13,907 bases of DNA from Bacteroidota bacterium (lineage in GTDB: Bacteria; Bacteroidota; Kryptoniia; Kryptoniales; JAKASW01). Under the pieces are notes generated by a model. That model ran no database searches and was not told where the DNA came from. It worked only from the letters and a program-made list of their open reading frames with translations. Location: the NCBI GenBank assembly GCA_021785235.1, contig JAJYGB010000503.1, forward strand, positions 1 through 13,907, given 5' to 3'. Numbering within the stretch: the first letter of the stretch is position 1; each line of letters begins with the position of its first letter. Positions 1 through 8,173 of the stretch are shown piece by piece. Made by a program: the position numbers and the translations under genes.

Positions 1-23
1 TCCTTTGCTTTGGATTGATTCCG

Positions 24-47
24 GGGCGGGGTCTGGAAACCCCGCCC
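24..47 (-). terminator. GC-rich hairpin after the GH3/beta-lactamase gene
   Basis: A perfect 9-bp inverted repeat (GGGCGGGGT / ACCCCGCCC) with a 6-nt loop begins 12 bp past the stop codon of the last gene in the row. Its position and strength fit a transcription end point for the operon. The downstream side (toward position 1) is CGGAATCAATCC and has no real U-tract, so it may be a weak or Rho-assisted terminator or a 3'-end stabilising hairpin. The symmetry would also let it act for a converging gene beyond the window edge. Confidence 0.65.
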
Positions 48-59
48 GCGGACGGCATT

Positions 60-3000
60 TCACTTCTGATCTTCGAGCGCCTCTATAACCTGGTTGTGGA
101 CGATCGGTCTGACGCGGCCTATCTTGTAGTCCTTCCTTGTCGGGCACACTCTGTTCGTCAGGAAGACGACGAAAAGTTTACGAACCGGATCGACCCAGAT
201 AGAAGTTCCAGTGAACCCGAGATGACCCCAGGAGTTCGAAGAGAACAGATCGCCGGCACTTGAATGGCGCGGCGCCTTGGTGTCCCAGCCGAGCGCCCGA
301 GTGCTCAGGTCCGACTGCTTGCGCGTGAACAACGCGATAACGGAATCGTCGAGATACCTTCTTCCGTCATATACGCCGCCGTTCATCATCATTTGTATCA
401 AGGTGCCCAGATTGGAGGCTGTCGAAAATAGTCCCGCGTGTCCGACGGCTCCGCCCAGGGAGCGTGAATTCTCGTCATGCACAAAACCCTGGATCAATTG
501 GCCGTCCGCCGAGTCGAACTCGGTGGGCGCGCACATGTCCTTCAGGGCGGGCGGTGGAGTGTACATCGTATGCGTCATTCCAAGGGGCTCATAGAAATTC
601 TTCTCGACATATTCGGCAAGGGGCATCCCCGTGATCTTCTCGATTATCTTGCCGAGGATCAGGAAGTTTATATCGCTGTAGACCATCTTCGTGCCTGTGG
701 GATAGACGAGCGGCGTGGCGTAGAGCGAGTCCCACATAGCCTGGTGCGCCGCATCGAAGTTGGTGCCGAATGAATCCGGATTCACGAAGTTCCACGGATT
801 CTTAAGCAGTCGTTCCAACTGCACCTTCGGAATCGCGGATGTGTTCCAGAGATAATCGGGGGGATCGGGCGGCAGGCCGCTGTCGTGCACCATGAGATTC
901 CGGACAGTCACGTTCTCCTTTCCGTTCTGGGCGAACTGAGGGATGTATTTGGCGACCGGCGCGTCGAGATCCAGCTTGCCTTCGCCGTAGAGCTTCATCG
1001 CGGCCTGCGTGGTGGCAGTTACCTTAGTCAAAGATGCCAGGTCGTACATCGTGTTCTGGCTTACGACCTGTGAGACCGGCGAGTAATCGTAAGTCCCGAA
1101 CGCCTTGTCGAACACGACGAGCCCGTTCCTTGCGACAAGGAGCTCCGCGCCTGGGAACGCGCTGTCCGCGATCCAGAAGTTTATCGTTGAATTGAGTTTC
1201 GCGAGCCGCGTCGGTGAGAATCCCGCTTCCTGCGGCATCGCGAAGCGGAGGCTCGTCTGAGGAATATCGATTCCCTGTCCGTAGGCTGCTACGCCGGGAA
1301 TGGTGATCGGAAGTTTTCCGCCGACTCTGATCTCACCGAACAAGGCTTCGACTGCAGACTGAACCGAAACCTTCATCGAGCCGTAGGCGCAAACGTATGC
1401 GGAAACGCTAGGCACGCTCCTCAGAAGATAGGGGTTCCCGAACGAAACCATGACGACTGGTTTTCCGGAAGCGGTCACCTTATTGAGGAAACCCTGAACC
1501 TGAGGAGTAAAATCGACGGTGCCGGTGCCAGAGCGCCACTGAATATATGCGGGCACCAATACGAGGCTGGAAGAATCCACCGCGTTCATCGCGTTCTGGA
1601 AATCAAGGTCGTTCGAATTCGGATTGATCTGGACGAAGGTGACATTGGCGTACCTCTTCAACAACTCGTTCCTGAATGAGCTCGCGACGTATGGGTCGCC
1701 ATTGTCCGAAACGACAAGGCACACGATGTTCTGCGGCTGGTTGTATTGCAACGGTATGATATTGGAACTGTCTTTGACGACGGTTATCGACCGGCGTGCG
1801 GCCCGCTCGGCCAGAAGCTCGTGGCTCTCCGTGCCGACGACTTTGTAAATCCGATCTACGTCGACCAGACGCGCCTTATTGAGTCCCAATTCCGATTTTA
1901 TCTCAAGTATTTTGCGGACCGCGTCATTGATGCGCGTCAGGCTGACCCTTCCTTCCTTCACCGCGTCCATGATGGCTTCGATGGCGATGCCGTTGTCCGG
2001 TGGCATCAGGAGTATGTCGGCGCCAGCGTTGACCGCACGAATCGCCGCCTCTCCGTCCGTGAATTCCCTCGTGACGCCGCCCATCGTGAGGGCGTCCGTC
2101 ACTATGAGGCCGTGGAAGCCCAGGGAATCCTTGAGAAGATCGGTGGTTATCCTGTGGGACAGCGTGCCCGGGACATTTGCTTCGCTGTCGATTTTCGGAA
2201 AGGCGATGTGAGCCACCATTACGGACTTTACGCCGGCCGCTATGTCCGCGCGGAACGGGACGAGTTCGAGGGTATCTAATCTCTGGAGACCGTAATTTAT
2301 AACCGGAAGGCCGATGTGAGAATCCACCTGCGTATCGCCGTGACCGGGGAAGTGCTTGGCAGTGGCTATCGCTCCCTCGCTCTGAACACCTTTGACGAAA
2401 GCGGAAGCCAGTCCGGAAACAAGTCGGGGATTTTCTCCAAATGACCTGACGTTGATTATCGGATTTTCTGGGTTGTCGTTCACATCGGAGACCGGCGCGT
2501 AATCCTGTCCCACGCCAACCGCGCGCGATTCCTCCCCGACGACTCTTCCTATTTCATATACGAGCGACGAGTCTCTCGTCGCGCCGAGAGCCATGTTGCT
2601 CGGAAACGATATCGCGCCGTTCAATCGCATCCCGAGCCCGTTCTCGTAGTCCGAAGAAGTCAGGAGCGGAACATCGGCCAATTTTTGAAGCCGGTTTAGA
2701 AGTATCGCCTGTTCGTAAATATCGCCGATGGAGAGGACGATGCCGCCTACTTTCTCGTCCCGGACCATGTGGACAAGGTTAAGATACTCGGGCGAATCGT
2801 AACTCATATAAGGGGTGAACGAGAACGGTACGATCATTTGAGCGACCTTGTCGCGAAGAGTGAGAGAGTTGAATGTGCTATCCACCCATTTCTTGTCGAT
2901 TGTCCATTTATAGTTATAGTCTGCCGACCCGTTCGGATGATATATCCCGAAAGGTGCCTGCTTGTTGTCCGACTCGCTAATCGTCCTCTTTGTTGAGGCG

Positions 3001-3083
3001 CACCCGAGAGGGAGAAACGACGCTAGTGCGAAAGCCAAAATGAGAAGTGTGCTGCCGTATTGGTGCTTGGGTTTGGTGATCAT
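60..3083 (-). CDS. Lipoprotein: GH3 beta-N-acetylglucosaminidase (NagZ-type) fused to beta-lactamase-like serine hydrolase
   Basis: This is a 1007-residue two-enzyme fusion. Residues 1-28 form a lipoprotein-type signal ending PLGC (C28); the -3 Pro is unusual for a lipobox. Residues 60-400 are a GH3 N-terminal barrel of the NagZ type. It carries KHFPGHGDTQVDSHIGLP at 243-260, whose D254/H256 correspond to the Asp-His acid/base dyad of NagZ enzymes, and VTDALTM, whose D330 is the expected nucleophile. Residues 425-600 resemble the GH3 C-terminal alpha/beta domain. Residues 615-1005 are a class-C beta-lactamase/DD-peptidase fold with S684-L-T-K687 (SxxK), Y802-S-D and H954-L-G-F-T-G. GH3 NagZ enzymes remove GlcNAc from muropeptides. 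The serine hydrolase may be an esterase, amidase or D,D-peptidase; its substrate is unknown. Such fusions are known in Bacteroidota. The ATG start overlaps the kinase stop as ATGA, and an AAGGAG lies 10 nt upstream inside the kinase gene. An N-terminal lipid anchor puts both enzymes outside the cytoplasm, unlike classical cytosolic NagZ. Confidence 0.93.
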   Translation of the reverse strand: MITKPKHQYGSTLLILAFALASFLPLGCASTKRTISESDNKQAPFGIYHPNGSADYNYKWTIDKKWVDSTFNSLTLRDKVAQMIVPFSFTPYMSYDSPEYLNLVHMVRDEKVGGIVLSIGDIYEQAILLNRLQKLADVPLLTSSDYENGLGMRLNGAISFPSNMALGATRDSSLVYEIGRVVGEESRAVGVGQDYAPVSDVNDNPENPIINVRSFGENPRLVSGLASAFVKGVQSEGAIATAKHFPGHGDTQVDSHIGLPVINYGLQRLDTLELVPFRADIAAGVKSVMVAHIAFPKIDSEANVPGTLSHRITTDLLKDSLGFHGLIVTDALTMGGVTREFTDGEAAIRAVNAGADILLMPPDNGIAIEAIMDAVKEGRVSLTRINDAVRKILEIKSELGLNKARLVDVDRIYKVVGTESHELLAERAARRSITVVKDSSNIIPLQYNQPQNIVCLVVSDNGDPYVASSFRNELLKRYANVTFVQINPNSNDLDFQNAMNAVDSSSLVLVPAYIQWRSGTGTVDFTPQVQGFLNKVTASGKPVVMVSFGNPYLLRSVPSVSAYVCAYGSMKVSVQSAVEALFGEIRVGGKLPITIPGVAAYGQGIDIPQTSLRFAMPQEAGFSPTRLAKLNSTINFWIADSAFPGAELLVARNGLVVFDKAFGTYDYSPVSQVVSQNTMYDLASLTKVTATTQAAMKLYGEGKLDLDAPVAKYIPQFAQNGKENVTVRNLMVHDSGLPPDPPDYLWNTSAIPKVQLERLLKNPWNFVNPDSFGTNFDAAHQAMWDSLYATPLVYPTGTKMVYSDINFLILGKIIEKITGMPLAEYVEKNFYEPLGMTHTMYTPPPALKDMCAPTEFDSADGQLIQGFVHDENSRSLGGAVGHAGLFSTASNLGTLIQMMMNGGVYDGRRYLDDSVIALFTRKQSDLSTRALGWDTKAPRHSSAGDLFSSNSWGHLGFTGTSIWVDPVRKLFVVFLTNRVCPTRKDYKIGRVRPIVHNQVIEALEDQK

Positions 3084-4015
3084 TTCCTGGTGGCTCCTTT
3101 CATTGCCAGTAAAGCTGCGCCCACCGCGGCGGATTTCTCCGGCCGGCAGATTCCAATTGCCGGATACTCCGTGGAAATCAAGTTAATCAGCCTGGTGGAG
3201 AGCGCGTTTTCGTGAGATATGATACTTCCCATCAATGCGATCGGTATTTCGCAACGGATGGTCGATACGGCCGTCCTGACGTGCGACATTAATTCTTGGG
3301 CGGCGTCGTCAAGTATCGAGCATGCGACTTCGTCGCCGTCGTCCGCCGCGTCAATGACGATTCTGGCGACTGAGGCGATATCGAAGTTTTCACTGTAGAC
3401 TTTCCGGATAAGCAATTGCGGCGTCTCAATGTTAAGCGCTTCGCTCACGAGCGCCGAAATCGTCGTCTTTATTCCGCGTCCGTCGTAATCCTTGACGAGC
3501 GCGCTCAGCCCCGCTTTGCCGATCGCGTATCCGCTCCCTTCGTCTCCGATGTACCTCCCCCATCCTCCGACTCTCATGACGCTGCCGCTCTTATCTTTCG
3601 CGAGAAGAATGGACCCTGTCCCGCTGATAAGGATCATCCCTGCCTTTCCGGGAAATGCACCTTCCAGAGCCGCGAGCGCGTCGCTTTCGACGCCGATCCA
3701 TGGCATCGGGAGATCGTGGTCCGTGAGGAATTCCTCGAAGCCCTTTTTCATTCGTTCTTGGTCGGATTGGCGTCCGGCGCCCGTCAAACCGAGAAAAATT
3801 CCCGCGATATCCGCGAAGACAAGTCCGCACTCGGCCAACGCGGCATTCGCGACGCCGAGAATGTTCTCCGATGCCCGTGCCGTGCCGATTATCTGGAAAT
3901 TGGATGGACCGCCCAATCTTTCCGCCATGGCGTTACCATTACAGTCGATGATTGCTCCGGTCGTCTTGGTGGCTCCGCCGTCGAAGCCCAGAAAGTACTG
4001 TGGCCTTTCACTCAT
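3080..4015 (-). CDS. N-acetylglucosamine kinase (BadF/BadG/BcrA/BcrD ATPase family)
   Basis: This 311-residue cytoplasmic sugar kinase has no signal peptide. The ASKHA-fold motifs are clear: FDGGATKT at 11-18 (phosphate-1 loop), D112 in VESDALAAL (likely catalytic base), ISGTGSI at 130-136 (phosphate-2 loop), GWGRYIGDEGSGY at 151-163, and a C-terminal SAAVGAALLA helix. Length and motifs match the GlcNAc kinase-type members of the BadF/BadG group, which phosphorylate GlcNAc to GlcNAc-6-P. Glucosamine or another amino sugar is possible as a substrate. The overlap with the GH3 gene, whose product should liberate GlcNAc, supports the GlcNAc assignment. Only a weak Shine-Dalgarno (GGGAA) precedes the ATG, and no in-frame alternative start was seen just upstream. 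No helix-turn-helix region is present, so this is an enzyme rather than a ROK-type repressor. Confidence 0.88.
   Translation of the reverse strand: MSERPQYFLGFDGGATKTTGAIIDCNGNAMAERLGGPSNFQIIGTARASENILGVANAALAECGLVFADIAGIFLGLTGAGRQSDQERMKKGFEEFLTDHDLPMPWIGVESDALAALEGAFPGKAGMILISGTGSILLAKDKSGSVMRVGGWGRYIGDEGSGYAIGKAGLSALVKDYDGRGIKTTISALVSEALNIETPQLLIRKVYSENFDIASVARIVIDAADDGDEVACSILDDAAQELMSHVRTAVSTIRCEIPIALMGSIISHENALSTRLINLISTEYPAIGICRPEKSAAVGAALLAMKGATRK
3094..3099 (-). promoter_or_regulatory. Shine-Dalgarno site inside the kinase gene for the GH3 gene
   Basis: AAGGAG sits 10 nt upstream of the GH3 ATG and is part of the last codons of the kinase gene (Met-Lys-Gly-Ala-Thr-Arg-Lys-stop). Together with the ATGA overlap it indicates translational coupling and supports the chosen GH3 start. 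Confidence 0.75.
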
Positions 4016-4121
4016 GCTGCAAGGCCATTCCCGCGCCCCAATTCGTCATGGCTCCGGTTTGCTGAGGAATCCTTCAGAGCCCAGGCTTCCACGCTCCGTT
4101 GCTCCGTCGAATCAGCAGGGG

Positions 4122-5240
4122 TCACTTCACCACCATCATTTTTCTTGTCGCGGCATAAGATCCTGCCTCAATCCGGTAGAAGTAGAGCCCGCTTGGGAGC
4201 CTGCTGCCGTTGAATGTGACGGAGTATTTTCCCGCGCTCTGGTTTTGATTTACAAGCGTCAAGATATTCCTTCCGAGCGAATCGTAGACTTTAAGGATTA
4301 CATGGCTCCCTTTTGCCAGTGAGTAATTGATGACGGTCGTCGGATTGAAAGGGTTCGGGTAATTTTGAGAGAGACCGAACGAACTCGGAAGTCCCGGATT
4401 TTCTTCACGGACTCCGGTAACCTTGCCGTCGACCTGGATGTCGTCGACATAAATCGTGCTGCTGTCAAGGAGGGTCGATTGAAGTTGTCTCAGCGCGAAG
4501 CCCCTGAAAAGATCGGTCGATGAGTCGGATGGGTTCCTCCACATCCCTACGAACCTGTAGCCATACCAGTCGATAGTGTCGACCGGAACAAATTTCGCGG
4601 GTGAAGTCCCGAAGACGAAGTCGAGCTCGCTGCCGCTGTTGTCTCCGAAGACCCACATTCCGAAGGAAGTTGAACCCGATACGTCGTAACCATTCGAATT
4701 TTCCTCGGTGCAGAGTCCGCCTGTTGAGTCGAACTGGTAGCTTAACTGGCCTGCCTGAAACCCGTCGTACCCCATGTAGGCGGTGCTGAATCCTGTAGTC
4801 GAAGAGTCGACCTGAGTAGTGCCCTCGCCGGTGATCGGTTGGATCCAGGTTCCGAGCGACGATTCGAAACCTTCAATAACGGTTCCGCCCGATGCCTCCG
4901 CCGTGTCGGCAGTGAAGGTGGTGGAAATCGGTTTAGTGGTCTCTATCCCGTAGTAATCCGTCATTCCAGGTTCGAGAGTCACTGTGTATCGCATTCCTCG
5001 GGTAAGAGAGAGTGTGGGATGAACTGCGATGAAACTCAGACCGCTTTTCGTCACTTTCGAGAAGAACACCGAGAAAGACAAGCTCTTCCCGGTGGAGTCG
5101 ACGAAACTGATATGGGAAGCTATGGAATCCAGCCTGACGGGTTTGTTTAGAATGAATTCTACGTACGACTTTGTAACGGAGGTACCTCCGTTTTGAGGCG
5201 ACACGCGAATGAGTTTCGGTCCGGTTGTGTCTATCTTCTC
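4122..5240 (-). repeat. Duplicated C-terminal module, copy A (in amidase)
   Basis: This encodes residues about 466-836 of the amidase: second Ig-like domain, 'VIEGFESSLGTW...YVDDIQV' beta-sandwich, and T9SS sorting domain. It aligns without large gaps to residues about 399-767 of the protein at 8469-10772. Short blocks are almost identical, for example 17 of 19 positions around SGG(T/S)VIEGFESSLGTW and 23 of 28 around GYD(V/I)S...SFGMWVFGDNSG. Divergence elsewhere shows the duplication is not recent. Confidence 0.85.
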
Positions 5241-6632
5241 GGTCGTGAAATGGAAGGTGAGCGGCGCGACGACACGACGAAGGTTCGTCGATTTCGCCGC
5301 GGTGTCGACGGTTACTGTGTATTGCGTTGTCGAGGTATAATGAGAATCCGGTGTGAATATGAGCCGAGTATAGTTCTCGTTGAAGGAGACTTGACCGGGA
5401 ACCGCCGGCGAGATCGTGAAAGCTGATTTAGTGGATGTGGGCTCCATCGGCTTGCTGAAATTGACCGTAATGGCGGCATAACCCTTCACGCCCGTGTCGC
5501 CCATGGCCGGGACGGAACCGGTTACGGTTGCCTGCGTCGTATCGTATTCACGTATCAGGTCGAAGTAATGATGCCAGTTCCAATATGGGCCCGGATCGGT
5601 GTGGCTGTTGCAGGTAGCGAAGCCGGTTCCCACATACTGGGTGTAAAGTGAGAAGGGTATGAGGTTGAACCAGGAATAGGTCCAGGCATCATGGCCGAAG
5701 ATGTGGAGTGAGTCTTCGGGGATATTGTATCTTTCACAAAGTGACGCGGTGAGCCGCGCGGATGACTCATATTCGGTCTCGGTAAAAAAAGAGGAGTCGG
5801 CGACGAAGCCTTCGTGCTCGATGTTCAGCGTTATCGAATTCCAGCATACCACAGCCCAGGCTTTGTCGGCATTATGAACAAACTGATCGATGTATCCGTC
5901 CTGGCTTCGTATGAGATAATGTGAGCTTGCCTGATCGCTCGGATCCTCGAATAATGAGTGAGCGTAGTCGAACTGTTCTTCGGTGTCGTGAATGATCACG
6001 AAAACGATCGGCGCCCCATTGCGCGAGCTGTAGTTCGGACTTCCGACCCACGCCGGTTTGAACAGGGAATCGGCCGGCTGCCTGAAGCCTGTGGCTTTTA
6101 TGGAATCGGGGAAGTTGCTCAGGTCAATGCTTTCGGGAGGTATGACTATACCGTCCTGATTTACTCCCATCTGCAGATTCTCGAGTGTGTGGTAGGCGAA
6201 TCCCATGGCAATGCCGGGCTGGGGGATACCGCTGTACCTGGCGATTGGAATCCACCAAGTTTGCAGGCTGTCCGTAACGACGGTGGAATCTGTGTTTGCC
6301 TCATCTCTCAAATGCGAGAGAAATGCCGCTGCGCCTCTGATGTTCTGATAGGCAGAATCCTCGAGAGTCTTGACCGGCTTGCCGATCAACGTAGCCGCGC
6401 TGTCGAGGTTGTAATTGAACCTGCTGTCGTTGCGCAGTCCCATCGGGCTCCGGCCGGGAATGTTGGGAATTGGCTGCCAGTGAGACTCAATATAGCCCAG
6501 CGCCTCGAGGACCGGAGCAGGAACATTGAATTCGGTGGCTGCTTGTTGAAAGTAGGTCTGAAGCACACTCGGTGTCTGTGCAAAAGAGCGGGTTGTGGAT
6601 AAAAAAATGATAACCAATATGTACTTCTTCAC
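4122..6632 (-). CDS. T9SS-exported bifunctional-looking peptidoglycan amidase (lysozyme-like + Amidase_2 + Ig-like + jelly-roll + sorting domain)
   Basis: This is an 836-residue secreted multidomain protein. Residues 1-19 are a signal peptide (SFA-Q). Residues 20-160 resemble the lytic-transglycosylase/lysozyme-like domain found ahead of some amidases: 'NVPAPVLEALGYIESHW' with candidate catalytic E49, a PMGL segment, and NIRGAAAFL. Residues 205-360 are an Amidase_2/AmpD-type zinc amidase. Likely zinc ligands are H215 (VIIHDTE), H314 (FGHDAW) and D346 (HTDPGPYWNW), with E272 (NIEHEG) as the catalytic glutamate. N-acetylmuramoyl-L-alanine amidases of this family cut the MurNAc-peptide bond. Residues 370-463 and 467-575 are two Big_5/SbsA-like Ig domains. 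Residues 583-740 are a beta-sandwich module from GGTVIEGFESSLGTW to YVDDIQVDG. Residues 753-836 are a T9SS type-A sorting domain (QNYPNPFNPTT). The start is GTG, supported by AGGAAGGA 9 nt upstream. Residues from about 466 onward closely match the C-terminal part of the protein at 8469-10772. Confidence 0.92.
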   Translation of the reverse strand: MKKYILVIIFLSTTRSFAQTPSVLQTYFQQAATEFNVPAPVLEALGYIESHWQPIPNIPGRSPMGLRNDSRFNYNLDSAATLIGKPVKTLEDSAYQNIRGAAAFLSHLRDEANTDSTVVTDSLQTWWIPIARYSGIPQPGIAMGFAYHTLENLQMGVNQDGIVIPPESIDLSNFPDSIKATGFRQPADSLFKPAWVGSPNYSSRNGAPIVFVIIHDTEEQFDYAHSLFEDPSDQASSHYLIRSQDGYIDQFVHNADKAWAVVCWNSITLNIEHEGFVADSSFFTETEYESSARLTASLCERYNIPEDSLHIFGHDAWTYSWFNLIPFSLYTQYVGTGFATCNSHTDPGPYWNWHHYFDLIREYDTTQATVTGSVPAMGDTGVKGYAAITVNFSKPMEPTSTKSAFTISPAVPGQVSFNENYTRLIFTPDSHYTSTTQYTVTVDTAAKSTNLRRVVAPLTFHFTTEKIDTTGPKLIRVSPQNGGTSVTKSYVEFILNKPVRLDSIASHISFVDSTGKSLSFSVFFSKVTKSGLSFIAVHPTLSLTRGMRYTVTLEPGMTDYYGIETTKPISTTFTADTAEASGGTVIEGFESSLGTWIQPITGEGTTQVDSSTTGFSTAYMGYDGFQAGQLSYQFDSTGGLCTEENSNGYDVSGSTSFGMWVFGDNSGSELDFVFGTSPAKFVPVDTIDWYGYRFVGMWRNPSDSSTDLFRGFALRQLQSTLLDSSTIYVDDIQVDGKVTGVREENPGLPSSFGLSQNYPNPFNPTTVINYSLAKGSHVILKVYDSLGRNILTLVNQNQSAGKYSVTFNGSRLPSGLYFYRIEAGSYAATRKMMVVK

Positions 6633-6641
6633 GAATTTCGG

Positions 6642-6649
6642 TCCTTCCT
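6642..6649 (-). promoter_or_regulatory. Shine-Dalgarno site deciding the GTG start of the amidase
   Basis: AGGAAGGA lies 9 nt before a GTG that opens directly into a good signal peptide (MKKYILVIIF). No better ATG is available at the N-terminus, so the GTG start is favoured. Confidence 0.7.
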
Positions 6650-6679
6650 GATTCTGAAAGCTTTGTCAAAGTTCCGTGA

Positions 6680-8173
6680 TTATTTCGGTTCGGGTTCGTC
6701 CTTTTCAATCTGAAGATTGTATCCCGACCTGTTGAAATAGATGTTGTGTCTTTCCGTTTCAATCTCTCCCCTTTGGAAATCGACGTTGTCGGAACGAAAA
6801 TACTTCTTCGGAGGTGTGAGTTGTTGGTTGTTGTCGGAGTTGGCGGACATGCGGTATTGGTCGAGGCCGCCGAAATAGAAATCTCTGACTTCCTTTCGTT
6901 GCACGGGGGTCAGGTTCGTCATGTATCGCGTGGCGAATATGCCCATGTATGGATCGACGGGCACCCAGCCATAAGGAGGGATGTATATTTCCGTCCAGTC
7001 GTGGATATCCTTGCCGCCGGGGAAGAAGAACCAGCCGGACTGCCATCGCGTGGGAATTCCGTTGTAACGGCAGAGAGTAATGAAAAGCATCGCCTCCTGC
7101 CCGCAATCGCCATATCGTTTGTCGAGGCAGTAGCCGCCGATGTTGCGGATCGTCGAGTACTCCCTCGCGAAACTGTACTTTATGTTCTCGGCGACCCAAT
7201 CGTATATTCGTTTCGCCTTCACGATAGGATTCTTCGCCTTGCCGACAATTTCTCGCGAAAGCTTTTTTATTTTGTCCGTGAAAACCACGTTTGGACCCTG
7301 CGCGGTAAATTTTCTGTAAAGTCTGCCGGACTTATTGTAAGGGGTGACTTTGCGCGGGTTGAGCACGAAGTGAACGCCATAAGTTTTGTAAGTGTATTCC
7401 ACCGAAAACATCACGCCGCCGTGGCCGTCCGCCGGTTGCTCCATGTATACCGACCTGATGGGGCTGTTTTCAGGCGCGATCGCGAGTGGTTTACTTGACG
7501 ACCCGACCAGTTGGAAATCGAGCTGATAGGGAAATTTCCTCGGAATGGGAAGCCAGGCCCTTATGGTTTCTTCCGGTTTCAGTGTCCCGGAATCAACTTT
7601 TACAACCATTCTCATCCTGAATTCCCTGGGGAGAACATAGGGCGTCCTCATACTGTCCGCGGCCTTTTCGATGGAGATGCAATTGTCAAGGAAGGCAAGG
7701 TTTCGGGCGTTCTCGTCGAGCGGGGGAATTCTCCGCGCGGCGATCTCCGGATATCTGAAGAACAGATTGCTTCTGCTGGTATTTACAAAGCGGAGCGTGT
7801 CGTCGATTACCCTGGAGTCGAACCTCCGATCGCGGATCCAGCGGCCGAATTCTTCCAGGGTAACTCCGCGTATTCCGGCCTCCAGTTGCGTGAACAATTC
7901 AGCCTTCGTCAGAGAATAGTCTATTCTTATACGTCTCATCCTTGTTATCTCGAAAGCGATTTCCTTCTTCTCCGTTTTCGAGAGTTTAGAGGATCGGTCG
8001 TGCAGCAACTGTTCGAGAAGTGCGGTAGCTTTGGCGAAATCTCCGTTCTTTTCCAGGCCCAGGGCCTTGGTGTAGGAACGGTTCTGTCCGTACGCACCGG
8101 CCAGTGAACCGGCAAGCAAGAAGGCCAGAACCAGGGTGGTCGGGGCAAATAGGTAGTACTTCATTCTCATCAT
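6680..8173 (-). CDS. Secreted transglutaminase-like (papain-fold) protein
   Basis: This 497-residue protein has a hydrophobic signal segment at about 10-29 (ending GAYG-Q). Residues 33-100 are charged and helical, with a TPR-like look (KALGLEKNGDFAKATALLEQ). The middle part (185-300) looks beta-rich. Residues 315-410 form a transglutaminase-like core with all three catalytic residues in family context: C357 (YGDCGQEAML), H391 (DIHDWTEIYI) and D407 (WVPVDPYMG). Bacterial transglutaminase-like proteins are mostly proteases or amide-bond enzymes, and some act on cell-wall peptides. Position 47 bp upstream of the amidase gene and in the same operon suggests a role in processing peptides or cell-wall stems, but this is inference. 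The start is ambiguous: AAAGG at 8177-8181 is 3 nt from the first ATG (8173) and 6 nt from the second (8170), so translation may begin at Met2. The charged C-terminal tail (KDEPEPK) has no sorting domain, so the protein is probably periplasmic. Confidence 0.87.
   Translation of the reverse strand: MMRMKYYLFAPTTLVLAFLLAGSLAGAYGQNRSYTKALGLEKNGDFAKATALLEQLLHDRSSKLSKTEKKEIAFEITRMRRIRIDYSLTKAELFTQLEAGIRGVTLEEFGRWIRDRRFDSRVIDDTLRFVNTSRSNLFFRYPEIAARRIPPLDENARNLAFLDNCISIEKAADSMRTPYVLPREFRMRMVVKVDSGTLKPEETIRAWLPIPRKFPYQLDFQLVGSSSKPLAIAPENSPIRSVYMEQPADGHGGVMFSVEYTYKTYGVHFVLNPRKVTPYNKSGRLYRKFTAQGPNVVFTDKIKKLSREIVGKAKNPIVKAKRIYDWVAENIKYSFAREYSTIRNIGGYCLDKRYGDCGQEAMLFITLCRYNGIPTRWQSGWFFFPGGKDIHDWTEIYIPPYGWVPVDPYMGIFATRYMTNLTPVQRKEVRDFYFGGLDQYRMSANSDNNQQLTPPKKYFRSDNVDFQRGEIETERHNIYFNRSGYNLQIEKDEPEPK

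Noticed and set aside
1746..2279. Plus-strand ORF of 177 codons inside the GH3 gene
   Set aside because: It is a frame shadow of the GH3 domain with Arg/Asp-rich composition and no motif.
4016..4121. Possible terminator between amidase and kinase genes
   Set aside because: Only imperfect stems (GGCTC/GAGCC with mismatched interior) and no T-tract were found, so read-through from amidase to kinase is more likely.
3416..4322. Two overlapping plus-strand ORFs of 265 and 276 codons opposite the kinase gene
   Set aside because: They lie in different frames antisense to a motif-rich kinase, show low-complexity Arg/Pro/Ser composition, and have no ribosome site or family motif.
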